Below are positions 17,390-25,201 of a DNA stretch of 64,000 bases, one piece after another. Below the pieces are notes generated by a model that saw only the letters and a list, made by a program, of their open reading frames with translations, was not told the origin of the DNA and searched no databases. Source of the stretch: an uncultured Alistipes sp. (GTDB taxonomy: Bacteria > Bacteroidota > Bacteroidia > Bacteroidales > Rikenellaceae); assembly GCA_900546065.1 (NCBI GenBank), contig URBK01000015.1, positions 1-64,000 of the forward strand. The letters are read 5' to 3'. The position numbers and the translations under genes were made by a program. Position 1 is the first letter of the stretch; the number at the start of each line of letters is the position of its first letter.

Positions 17390-17890
17390 TCACTTATCGA
17401 AAGGCTTCTCGAAAGCCAGACGACGGCTCTCGATCGTAACGTCGCCGCAATACGTAAATCCCATCTTGCGTATAAGCCCCTGCATGGGTATATTGTCCGG
17501 ATGTGTATCTATACGTATGCTCTTGACATGCGGCCGTACAAACTGCTCCGTACGACGCATGAACTCCGTGGCGCAGCCGCTGCCGAGACGATCCTCCGCC
17601 ACGCAGAGACGATGTACAACGGCATACGGGCCTGCGGTAAGCCACTGCCCGCAACGAATATCCTCATACGCAGGCTCGCCCGTGAATATCACGGCCCCGT
17701 ATGCCGCTATTGTATTCCCGTCGCGCAAAGCCATACCGACACCTGCCGCCACATCGGCCTCGACGCTCGCGCGGCACGGATATCCGCGCTGCCACTGGTC
17801 TACGCCACGATCATGCAGACGTCGTTTTGCACCTTCGATTATACGCATTACCGCATCTATGTCGGTCTCGCTTATCTTTCCGTATTCCAT
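17390..17890 (-). CDS. GNAT-family N-acetyltransferase
   Basis: Protein of 166 aa with the GNAT fold. The acetyl-CoA loop is around CVAEDRLGSGCATEFM (near residues 95-110, R/Q-x-x-G-x-G/A type), and the C-terminal GLIRKMGFTYCGDV is typical of the last strand. The substrate is unknown. It is transcribed from a -7 element at 17932-17939 and lies upstream of, and in line with, the C1 peptidase gene with a 67-bp gap. Confidence 0.85.
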   Translation of the reverse strand: MEYGKISETDIDAVMRIIEGAKRRLHDRGVDQWQRGYPCRASVEADVAAGVGMALRDGNTIAAYGAVIFTGEPAYEDIRCGQWLTAGPYAVVHRLCVAEDRLGSGCATEFMRRTEQFVRPHVKSIRIDTHPDNIPMQGLIRKMGFTYCGDVTIESRRLAFEKPFDK

Positions 17891-17931
17891 AATTCACTCC
17901 ATCGGGCGTAAGGCACCGATACGAGATCATA

Positions 17932-17939
17932 CAAAGATA
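17932..17939 (-). promoter_or_regulatory. -7 element of the GNAT gene
   Basis: The minus strand reads TATCTTTG, an exact match, 41 nt before the ATG at 17890. Confidence 0.5.
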
Positions 17940-17955
17940 ACGCATTGCGGCGAAT

Positions 17956-17992
17956 AAAAAAACAGGGAGAAGCCGTTTTCACGACCTCTCCC
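17956..17992 (-). terminator. Terminator of the tRNA-Gln gene
   Basis: Minus-strand hairpin GGGAGA/TCTCCC with a partly paired interior, followed by a run of seven T residues (TGTTTTTTTATT). Confidence 0.8.
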
Positions 17993-17998
17993 GTCGGG

Positions 17999-18069
17999 TT
18001 GAGCTACCGAGATTCGAACTCAGAATAACAGAACCAAAATCTGCTGTGTTACCATTACACCATAGCTCA
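17999..18069 (-). tRNA. tRNA-Gln (anticodon TTG)
   Basis: Cloverleaf on the minus strand: acceptor TGAGCTA/TAGCTCA, D-arm with AATGGTAAC, anticodon loop TTTTGGT with anticodon TTG, and T-loop GTTCGAATC. The CCA end is not encoded. A terminator follows. Confidence 0.96.
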
Positions 18070-18210
18070 ATCAAGCGCTCGTAAGCGCCACAAAAGTAAT
18101 GTAAAAAAATCAATAGTCAAAATTTCGGCCCCAATATTCGGTTCCGCAGCCCGTTCCGGCTCTTGTCTGCACCGCATGCGGCCGACAACGGACGGATAAA
18201 GGCCGTGACG

Positions 18211-18585
18211 CTATCCGAGTTTGGCCATAAAGCGGCTTATGTCAACCACGAAACGCACGTGACGCCCCTCGCCTATCGTACCCTTCGCATCCCACGCCTT
18301 GACCGCAAAGGTCAGTTTGCGTCCGTCGACCCCGACCAGCTCGGCCGATGCCGTAATCTCGGCACCCGCAGCCGATGCCTTGACGTGCGAGACCGACATC
18401 TCCACACCCACGGTCGAACTGCCCTCCTCCAGCTCCGCAGCCACGGCATTCATGGCAGCATTCTCCATCAGTGCGACCATCGCCGGCGTGGCGAATACGG
18501 GCATGTCGCCCGAACCCATCGTCGAAGCCATGTTCCGCTCCGTCACTACGGTGCGGCTCTCACTCTTCAATCCTTTCTCAAGCAT
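18211..18585 (-). CDS. Hotdog-fold thioesterase (FlK-like)
   Basis: Protein of 124 aa with a single hotdog domain. The central-helix segment TPAMVALMENAAMNAV (near residues 33-48) and SSTVGVEMSVSHVKAS (near 56-71) resemble the fluoroacetyl-CoA-specific thioesterase (FlK) group, which hydrolyses small acyl-CoAs. The natural substrate is unknown. It has its own promoter (TATTTTTG, 18625-18632) and is divergent from the DUF4294 gene. Confidence 0.8.
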   Translation of the reverse strand: MLEKGLKSESRTVVTERNMASTMGSGDMPVFATPAMVALMENAAMNAVAAELEEGSSTVGVEMSVSHVKASAAGAEITASAELVGVDGRKLTFAVKAWDAKGTIGEGRHVRFVVDISRFMAKLG

Positions 18586-18624
18586 ACTTTATCGTTTTAA
18601 TGTGTTACGACTATCATCACACCG

Positions 18625-18632
18625 CAAAAATA
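18625..18632 (-). promoter_or_regulatory. -7 element of the thioesterase gene
   Basis: The minus strand reads TATTTTTG, an exact match, 39 nt before the ATG. Confidence 0.5.
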
Positions 18633-18675
18633 GTTTTTTTCGTCATACCGGCCCACCATTTCGCACGAGAATGGC

Positions 18676-18683
18676 TATTTTTG
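18676..18683 (+). promoter_or_regulatory. -7 element of the DUF4294 gene
   Basis: TATTTTTG, an exact match, 32 nt before the ATG at 18716. Confidence 0.5.
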
Positions 18684-18715
18684 CGTTATATTGCAAAGGG
18701 AACACCTCAAACGAC

Positions 18716-19297
18716 ATGCGCCGCATCTTCATCATAGCACTCCTGCTTACGGCCCTCGCTGAATGCGCCTCGGCACAATACTTCGGCAAGGGTTACTGGG
18801 ATGTATATTGGGATCGCGACAAGCAAACGGGCGACTCGATCGTACATTTCCAGCTGCTGCCCGTGTATGTCTTCGACCGCGGCATCGACCGCCGCCGCTA
18901 CCTTAAGATGATACGTGCCGTGCGCAAAGTCTACCCTCTGGCTAAAAAGGCACGTGAGGAGATGGCTGCACTTGAGGCCGAGTTGTGCGCCCTGCCGACG
19001 ATAGAGGCACAGAAGGAGTTTACAAAGCAGGTCGAGAAGCGGCTCAAGAGCACATATACACCCGTGCTGTATGACATGACACGATATGAGGGGCGCATAC
19101 TTCTGAAACTCATCGACCGCGAGACCGATTACACGGCATACCAGATAATAAAGGATTTCCGCAGCGGTTTCGTCGCGGGGTTCTGGCAGGGCATTGCCCG
19201 CATCTTCGGCAACAACCTCAAGACCGAATACGACGGCGAAGGCGATGACCGCATGCTCGAACAGATCGTCGTCTACTACGAGGCGGGGCTTTTATAA
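18716..19297 (+). CDS. DUF4294-type exported protein
   Basis: Predicted secreted protein of 193 aa with a signal peptide (cleavage after ECASA-Q). The mature region has the pattern of Bacteroidetes DUF4294 proteins: YLKMIRAVRKVYPLAKKARE near residue 62, a basic/acidic helical segment, then LLKLIDRETDYTAYQIIKDF and GFWQGIARIFGNNLKTEYD. No enzyme motif is recognised. I chose the ATG at 18716, which starts the signal peptide and lies behind a promoter; a longer open frame upstream runs antisense through the thioesterase gene. Confidence 0.8.
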   Translation: MRRIFIIALLLTALAECASAQYFGKGYWDVYWDRDKQTGDSIVHFQLLPVYVFDRGIDRRRYLKMIRAVRKVYPLAKKAREEMAALEAELCALPTIEAQKEFTKQVEKRLKSTYTPVLYDMTRYEGRILLKLIDRETDYTAYQIIKDFRSGFVAGFWQGIARIFGNNLKTEYDGEGDDRMLEQIVVYYEAGLL

Positions 19298-19305
19298 TAG
19301 ACTGA

Positions 19306-19339
19306 AAGTGGGTGGCTCTTAGCAAAGAGCCACCCACTT
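19306..19339. terminator. Bidirectional terminator
   Basis: Perfect 15-bp arms (AAGTGGGTGGCTCTT and its complement) with a 4-nt loop, between convergent genes. Confidence 0.88.
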
Positions 19340-19361
19340 CTTATCGATATATCCGTCGCCG

Positions 19362-21869
19362 TCAGTTCACCTCCAACTCCAATATACCTGCGGCGGCAGA
19401 TGCCTTGGGAACGATCTTCAGCCGCAGGGCATCGGCCGTGATCTGCTCGTCGGGATGCACCATGTTGAACTGGTCGCGCTCGACACCGAAACGGTCGGTC
19501 GTATATGGACGGAACGTGTGCCACTCGCCCTGCGAACGGTACTCCATCGACCACGATACGGGCAGCTGCACGCCGCCTCCGTCATCATACCAATATACGG
19601 CCACGCTCTCAACTGCCATCGGTTTCGCAAGAGTCACCTCGACCCACTGCTCCTTGCCGCACTCGGGCCAGCTCGTCCAACGCGGGATCTTCGTATCGGA
19701 AGAGTTGTCGGGGACGGCACCGTCAGCCACGGCATACTCGTCATCGCCCGAATATGTAAACGAAGCCTTGACACCCGATATGTTACGGGCAAAATGGAAC
19801 GCCGACTCACGTGCCGTCGCCTCCGAACGGGCAAACCATACGTTCATGGCGTCGTCACCGCGATTGTCCCAAGCGTAATAAGGTATCAACGTGAGCTCCG
19901 CAGCGCTCGTTCCGTCACCGGCCACAGCTTCGGCCTCAACACCCATCTCGACTATGCCCTTCAGCACACCGTCCGCCGCACGGTATACAGAATCGGTCTC
20001 GATGCTGCCGCCGACAAAATATTCACTCACGGGATAGCTGTTGTCCGCCGTCTCGGCACAATATACCAGCGGGCCGCGCGTGATGCAACGACGGTCCCTG
20101 TCGTCCTCGACGCGCTCATCGGCAGCGCTGCTGCGCACAGGCATCGGAAGCCGCAGCAGCACCTTGTCGCCAGCATGCCACTTGCGCCGTACGGGTACAA
20201 AGCCGCGCACGGCACGGGCACGGACACGGTGTCCGTTCACACTGGCCTCGGCCCGACACTTAACCCCGTCATCATAACGGTACAACTCACCCGGGACGAA
20301 CCCTTCGCCCGTACACCACGTAGGCACACGCAGCCACAACGTAAACTCGGCCCCGTCGACCGACGGCGTAACCTCGATCTCGACATCGCCATCAAACGGA
20401 TATTCGGTACGCTGCGTCAGCGTGACATCGCCGCACGCCATATTCAGCGTTGTGGAGCAGCCCGCATACAGGGCACAGAAGATCTCGTCATCGGTCTGCG
20501 AATAGACCATACCGGGCACCTGCGGAATCAGACGCGCCAGATTCGACGGACAGCACGCCGTCCCGAACCATGGCGAGCGGCCGCGATGCCCCTGATTGAA
20601 TGCCTTGCGGCCGTCGGCCTCAAGCGGATTGACATAGAAGAAACGGTCACCGGCGAGGTTCACGCCTGCCAGAACATTGTTATACAGCGCCACCTCGGCA
20701 ACGTCGACATAACGGGCGTCGCGCTCCATAAGGAAGAGACGGTAGTTGAAAAACACATTTCCCACGCCGGCACATGTCTCGTCGTAGGTGTTCTTGTTCG
20801 GCAGGACATAATCGGGCCCGAAGCCCTCGATACCGGGCACGGCGCCCAGACCGCCCGTAATGTGCATCTTGCGGTCGACTATATCGTGCCATATAGACTC
20901 CAGCGCCGGGCGCAGTGTCGTATCTCCCGTCAGTGCCCCGACATCGGCCATCGCCGAGTACATGTATGTGGCGCGCACGGCATGCCCCACGGCCGTACGC
21001 TGCTCGCGCACGGGCATGTGCTGCTGCGCATAGTCGGGAGCCATCACCCCTTCGCCGTCGGGACGGTACGTCACGCCGCGTATGTCGAGAAAACGTTTTG
21101 CCATGTTGAGATAGAGCGAGTCACCCGTAACACGGAACAGCTTCACCAGAGCCAACTCGATCTCCTGATGTCCGGGAGCCTGATTGACAGGCTTGCCGTC
21201 GTTATAGGCAGGGTCGCCCTCGAAGAATACGTGATTTATGTGGCGGGCGCTCTTCTCCGCCGCGTCGAGCCACTTGCGTTTGCCCGTGGCCTGATAATAT
21301 GCCACGGCCGCTTCGTACATGTGTCCCATGTTGTAGAGTTCGTGGCTGTGCACAACCCACGAATAGGGTTTGTCACCCGTACCACCATCGGCGCTGTTTA
21401 CCATGGCCGACCCCATGATATGCGATTCGTATAGATAACCGTCGGAAGCCTGAGCCGCAACGATGATATCAATTATCTCATCCATGCGACGCTCCAGCTC
21501 CTCATCGGGCTCGACGGTGAGCAGGTAAGCCGCTCCCTCCATAACCTTGAACAGGTCGGAAGCCACATAACGTGCCAACGGCAGCAGACCTTCGGTCTTC
21601 TCTCCCCGCAGGTATGCCCCGACACGCCGTAGATTCTCCACGGCCGGTTCGGTCTTGCCCAGCGCAAAGGGCACAAGCGTATGCTTCTGCGTCTTGAGGC
21701 GCGGGAGCCAGAAGTTGTCCTCTATCTCCACTTTTTGGAATGGTACCGGCTGCAGAGCTTCTCCGCCTTCGGTATCGGAGGCCGTGCCGCCGCAACGGCT
21801 CAACGCCGCACAGCAAACAATACAGATGCAGGCGGCAAGAAGACCTTTTACACGTTTTGTGGTGATCAT
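19362..21869 (-). CDS. GH127-family lipoprotein, probable beta-L-arabinofuranosidase
   Basis: Large exported glycosidase of 835 aa. A lipobox (LSRC, Cys26) predicts anchoring to the outer membrane. The (alpha/alpha)6-barrel motifs of GH127 are clear: E364 and C366 in NKNTYDETCAGVG and the Cys pair C439-C440 in GTACCPSN. These correspond to the zinc-binding Glu and three Cys of HypBA1, where one Cys is the nucleophile. The C-terminal ~150 residues are a beta-rich, discoidin-like module. The family removes beta-L-arabinofuranose from plant glycoproteins or pectin. No SusCD or other arabinan genes are adjacent. Confidence 0.9.
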   Translation of the reverse strand: MITTKRVKGLLAACICIVCCAALSRCGGTASDTEGGEALQPVPFQKVEIEDNFWLPRLKTQKHTLVPFALGKTEPAVENLRRVGAYLRGEKTEGLLPLARYVASDLFKVMEGAAYLLTVEPDEELERRMDEIIDIIVAAQASDGYLYESHIMGSAMVNSADGGTGDKPYSWVVHSHELYNMGHMYEAAVAYYQATGKRKWLDAAEKSARHINHVFFEGDPAYNDGKPVNQAPGHQEIELALVKLFRVTGDSLYLNMAKRFLDIRGVTYRPDGEGVMAPDYAQQHMPVREQRTAVGHAVRATYMYSAMADVGALTGDTTLRPALESIWHDIVDRKMHITGGLGAVPGIEGFGPDYVLPNKNTYDETCAGVGNVFFNYRLFLMERDARYVDVAEVALYNNVLAGVNLAGDRFFYVNPLEADGRKAFNQGHRGRSPWFGTACCPSNLARLIPQVPGMVYSQTDDEIFCALYAGCSTTLNMACGDVTLTQRTEYPFDGDVEIEVTPSVDGAEFTLWLRVPTWCTGEGFVPGELYRYDDGVKCRAEASVNGHRVRARAVRGFVPVRRKWHAGDKVLLRLPMPVRSSAADERVEDDRDRRCITRGPLVYCAETADNSYPVSEYFVGGSIETDSVYRAADGVLKGIVEMGVEAEAVAGDGTSAAELTLIPYYAWDNRGDDAMNVWFARSEATARESAFHFARNISGVKASFTYSGDDEYAVADGAVPDNSSDTKIPRWTSWPECGKEQWVEVTLAKPMAVESVAVYWYDDGGGVQLPVSWSMEYRSQGEWHTFRPYTTDRFGVERDQFNMVHPDEQITADALRLKIVPKASAAAGILELEVN

Positions 21870-21931
21870 GCGATAAACTGAATTAGTATTTCTTCATTTA
21901 CATATTTGGAGCGGATGCTTCCGCCGCTTTA

Positions 21932-21963
21932 CAAAGATACCGCATGCGACCCGAAACCACAAA
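21932..21963 (-). promoter_or_regulatory. Promoter of the GH127 gene
   Basis: The minus strand carries TTTG (21963-21960), a 20-bp spacer and TATCTTTG (21939-21932): a full Bacteroidetes -33/-7 pair, 62 nt before the ATG. Confidence 0.65.
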
Positions 21964-22161
21964 TTTCACGACGCATTATATGCCCGTTGTCACGGATACC
22001 GGGTCCTTACCGCCGGCATGCGCCTTGGGGGCAGAATACGCCGACATGCCTATACGCAAGGCAGTCGGCGGTGCCGGCTACTCGGCAAGAAAACATATCT
22101 CCGTCATTTCCACCGCTTCGGGATCAAAAATATCCGATAGGTCTACTGCTTGGTCATGATT

Positions 22162-22192
22162 TTTGCTACATCGCTTTTTTGTCATATATTTG
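22162..22192 (+). promoter_or_regulatory. Promoter of the second barrel gene
   Basis: TTTG (22162-22165), a 19-bp spacer and TATATTTG (22185-22192) form a full Bacteroidetes -33/-7 pair, 30 nt before the ATG at 22223. Confidence 0.7.
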
Positions 22193-22222
22193 CGCAGTTT
22201 TTAACGCACGGAAACATTTGGC

Positions 22223-23518
22223 ATGAGAAACATTCTTATCGTTGCATTACTGCTTCTCTCGACAGTGCCTGCTTACGCGCGCACATCGCACGACGGGGAC
22301 AAAGATCTTCCACACACCGCGTCGCGCAACCTCTCCCTGCGGGAGCGTATGCCCTCGACGCTGCGTCCCGCATGCGACACCATGAACGGAGCCGACACCA
22401 TCACTCTCGAGGCCGATACGCTCCATGCGGCAATGCCGACCGACTCCGCGGCCGACGGCAATCAGCCGAAGAAACGCACGAGCTATTGGCACAAGCTCTT
22501 CAAGGGCAACGAAGACCATACCTTCGACAAGAAGTTCGACGTGAGTTTCATAATCTCACCGTCCTACACGCGTGAGGCGAGTTTCGGCATCGGCGGCCTT
22601 GCCTCGGGACTCTACCGTCTCGACCGTACGGACTCCATAATGAAGCCTTCGGACGTCAACATCATGGGCAACATCTCCGTATCGGGACTATACGTTATAG
22701 CCCTCGGCGGCAACAACTATTTCAAGGGTAACCGTTCGCGCCTGTCGTACGAGATATCGTTTGCCAACCAGCCGCTCAAGTTGTGGGGTATCGACTACGC
22801 GGCCTGTGCCGACAATCCCGCCACGAACTATACACGCCGCAAGGTCATGGTCGACATACAATATCTCTACCGCATGGTTGACCGACTGCTGCTCGGTGTC
22901 CGGAGCGAGGTATCGTATGCGAACATAATCAAGATCGACAATCCCTCATATCTTCAGGGTCAGGCCCACTCATACACCTTTACCGGCATAGGGCTTTCGC
23001 TGCAATACGACAGCCGAGACTTCATTCCAAACCCGCAAAAGGGAATATATGCCATGGCCGAGGTTACGCTCTACCCGCAGTTTATCTCCTCGTACGACAA
23101 GACGCTGGCACGCACAACCCTTATTTTCGACACCTACCACCGTCTGTGGGAGAGCGGCATCATCGCCACCGATCTCTACGGGCGTTTCAACGGCAAGGAT
23201 ACGCCGTGGATTCTGCGCGAGCAGCTTGGGGGCAGCACCCGCATGCGCGGCTACTACGCGGGACGGTATATCGACAACAACATAGTCTCATGTCAGGTCG
23301 AGCTGCGGCAACGTATCTACAAACGTATCGGAGGCACCGTCTGGGGCGGCTGCGGAACAGTCTTCCCCAGCTTCCGCGAGTTCAACTGGCGCAACATGCT
23401 GCCAACGTACGGCGTGGGGCTTCGCTGGGAGTTCAAGCACCGCGTAAACATACGTATCGACTACGGCTTCGGCAAACATACAAGAGGCTTCATCTTCAAC
23501 GTCAACGAGGCGTTCTGA
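22223..23518 (+). CDS. Outer-membrane barrel of the BamA/TamA surface-antigen type (paralogue)
   Basis: Exported protein of 431 aa with a signal peptide (cleavage after VPAYA-R) and a polar linker of about 75 residues before the barrel. It shares with the protein at 8508-9758 the GGSTRMRGYYAGRYID loop, the VELRQRIYKRIGG segment and the ending RIDYGFG...NVNEAF, so the two are paralogues. No POTRA domains are evident. The family includes assembly factors and other 16-strand barrels; the role here is unknown. It has a canonical promoter and terminator, so it is monocistronic. Confidence 0.8.
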   Translation: MRNILIVALLLLSTVPAYARTSHDGDKDLPHTASRNLSLRERMPSTLRPACDTMNGADTITLEADTLHAAMPTDSAADGNQPKKRTSYWHKLFKGNEDHTFDKKFDVSFIISPSYTREASFGIGGLASGLYRLDRTDSIMKPSDVNIMGNISVSGLYVIALGGNNYFKGNRSRLSYEISFANQPLKLWGIDYAACADNPATNYTRRKVMVDIQYLYRMVDRLLLGVRSEVSYANIIKIDNPSYLQGQAHSYTFTGIGLSLQYDSRDFIPNPQKGIYAMAEVTLYPQFISSYDKTLARTTLIFDTYHRLWESGIIATDLYGRFNGKDTPWILREQLGGSTRMRGYYAGRYIDNNIVSCQVELRQRIYKRIGGTVWGGCGTVFPSFREFNWRNMLPTYGVGLRWEFKHRVNIRIDYGFGKHTRGFIFNVNEAF

Positions 23519-23545
23519 CCATTGGCGGAGGTTACAGGAGAAGAC

Positions 23546-23583
23546 AATCGTTTGCGGGCACTGCGCCTGCGAACGATTTTTTC
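23546..23583 (+). terminator. Terminator of the barrel gene
   Basis: A 14-bp stem with two wobble pairs (AATCGTTTGCGGGC against GCCTGCGAACGATT), a 5-nt loop and a TTTTTT tail. Confidence 0.88.
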
Positions 23584-23666
23584 ATACATGCAAAATACAA
23601 CCATGACCATACACGCCATTGCACCCATATCTCAGCCGCGACAAACGACATCCGGTGATTTTTTAC

Positions 23667-23674
23667 TACATTTG
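23667..23674 (+). promoter_or_regulatory. -7 element abutting the MATE gene
   Basis: TACATTTG, an exact match, ends 8 nt before the ATG at 23683. It predicts a transcript with an almost absent leader. Confidence 0.5.
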
Positions 23675-23682
23675 CGGCCGCT

Positions 23683-25095
23683 ATGATCTCATTGAAAACA
23701 TACATACCATATTACAAGGAGAATCTGCGACTGGCCATGCCCGTCATACTGTCACAGGTGGGACAGATCACCGTACAGCTTGCCGACACGGCCATGGTCG
23801 GATGGTACGGGGGTGACGACCCCACACCGCTGGCTGCCGTATCGTTCGGCACAAGCATATTCTACATCATATTCATCTCGGCCATGGGTCTGGCCTTCGG
23901 CCTGACGCCACTTGTGGGTGAGCACTTCGCCCGTGGAGACCAACGCCACGCTGCGCACCTGCTTCAGAACGGTCTCATACTCTTCACACTTGCCGGAATC
24001 GCCACATCGGCCCTACTTATCGCCGTACGGCCGCTGATGCGGTGGATGGGGGCCGTGATGATAGGCTCAGGCGGCGATGCATCCGTCTCCGAGGTCATCG
24101 AGGCGGCCCTGCCCTATTACGATACGCTCATCTGGGGTATGATCCCCGTGATCATCTTCTGTACCTTCAAGCAGTTCCTCGAGGGCATAGGCAACACCCG
24201 CATTGCAATGGTGGTGATCATATTGTGCAACCTGATAAACATATTCCTAAACTGGGTCCTCATCTTCGGCAAGTTCGGCTTCGAACCCATGGGTGCCGTC
24301 GGCGCCGGTGTCGCCACCTTCGTGGCCCGATGCTGCATGTGTGTCATGATCGGCGGATATGTCCTCCTGAGTCCCCGCTTCAAGAGCTTCATACACGACT
24401 TCGACCGTGCGGCAATACGCCTGCGCACGATGTGGGAGATACTTAAAGTAGGTATTCCGATAGCCTTCCACATGTTCATGGAGGCCAGCGCATTCGTCGT
24501 CACCAATATTCTCGTGCTGTCGTTCGGTGCGCACGCCATCAGCGCATACCAGATATGCACCAACATGATGCAGGTGACGTTCATGATAGTCGTGGCCATA
24601 GGCTCGGCCAACACGATCCTATGCTCGCACATATTCGGCCGCGGCGACTTCGACCGCCTGCGGCGTACGGTATATTCGGCCTACCATCTCGGACTCGTGT
24701 GGTGCATCACGGCCGCCGTATGCTTCGTCGCCTTCCGCTACACCATACCTGCACTCTTCTCGTCAAACCTGCAGGTTATAGAACTTACGGGAACACTGCT
24801 CATATTCATATCGCTCTTCCAGATACCCGACTGCCTGCAGACGCTCTCCATAAGCGCCCTGCGTGGTCTGCAGGACGTACGCGTCATCATGCCCATCGTA
24901 TTCGTATCGTATGTGCTGATAAACATTCCGGCCGGATACCTGCTCGCTTTCCCCACCGGGATGGGTGCCGAAGGTCTTATTCTGGGTCTCATAGCCGGAC
25001 TTACGTGCTGTGCCGTACTGACCATACGCCGCCTGCGCCGCGACATGGTCTCACTCGAAAAACGCATAGCATCATCCTCGACGAAGACCATCTGA
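23683..25095 (+). CDS. MATE-family multidrug efflux transporter
   Basis: Inner-membrane antiporter of 470 aa with about twelve hydrophobic segments in two halves. Typical MATE segments are visible: RLAMPVILSQVGQITVQLADTAMVG at the N-terminus (near residues 15-39), QFLEGIGNTRIAMVV near 165 and GLQDVRVIMPIVFVSY near 402. Such pumps export cationic or other toxic compounds using Na+ or H+ gradients. The substrate is unknown. A promoter element lies immediately before the start codon, and the ricT operon begins 106 bp downstream. Confidence 0.93.
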   Translation: MISLKTYIPYYKENLRLAMPVILSQVGQITVQLADTAMVGWYGGDDPTPLAAVSFGTSIFYIIFISAMGLAFGLTPLVGEHFARGDQRHAAHLLQNGLILFTLAGIATSALLIAVRPLMRWMGAVMIGSGGDASVSEVIEAALPYYDTLIWGMIPVIIFCTFKQFLEGIGNTRIAMVVIILCNLINIFLNWVLIFGKFGFEPMGAVGAGVATFVARCCMCVMIGGYVLLSPRFKSFIHDFDRAAIRLRTMWEILKVGIPIAFHMFMEASAFVVTNILVLSFGAHAISAYQICTNMMQVTFMIVVAIGSANTILCSHIFGRGDFDRLRRTVYSAYHLGLVWCITAAVCFVAFRYTIPALFSSNLQVIELTGTLLIFISLFQIPDCLQTLSISALRGLQDVRVIMPIVFVSYVLINIPAGYLLAFPTGMGAEGLILGLIAGLTCCAVLTIRRLRRDMVSLEKRIASSSTKTI

Positions 25096-25201
25096 CCGAC
25101 ACCCGTACATCTTACGAGCAAGGCTTCGGGACCAAAGAGTGCCGGATATTGGCCGATATGTGAAATATTTTTCATATATTTACACAAATTTTTGCATACA
25201 G

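Larger units (their letters stand above)
21870..22222. other. Divergent promoter region
   Basis: It holds two canonical promoters facing apart: minus 21932-21963 for GH127 and plus 22162-22192 for the barrel gene. Nothing else is recognisable between them. Confidence 0.55.

Noticed and set aside
19455..21434. Long open frame (about 659 codons) antisense to the GH127 gene
   Set aside because: It is a shadow of GC-rich third-position bias. Its translation is rich in His, Arg and Ala without recognisable motifs, and the opposite strand encodes a clear enzyme.
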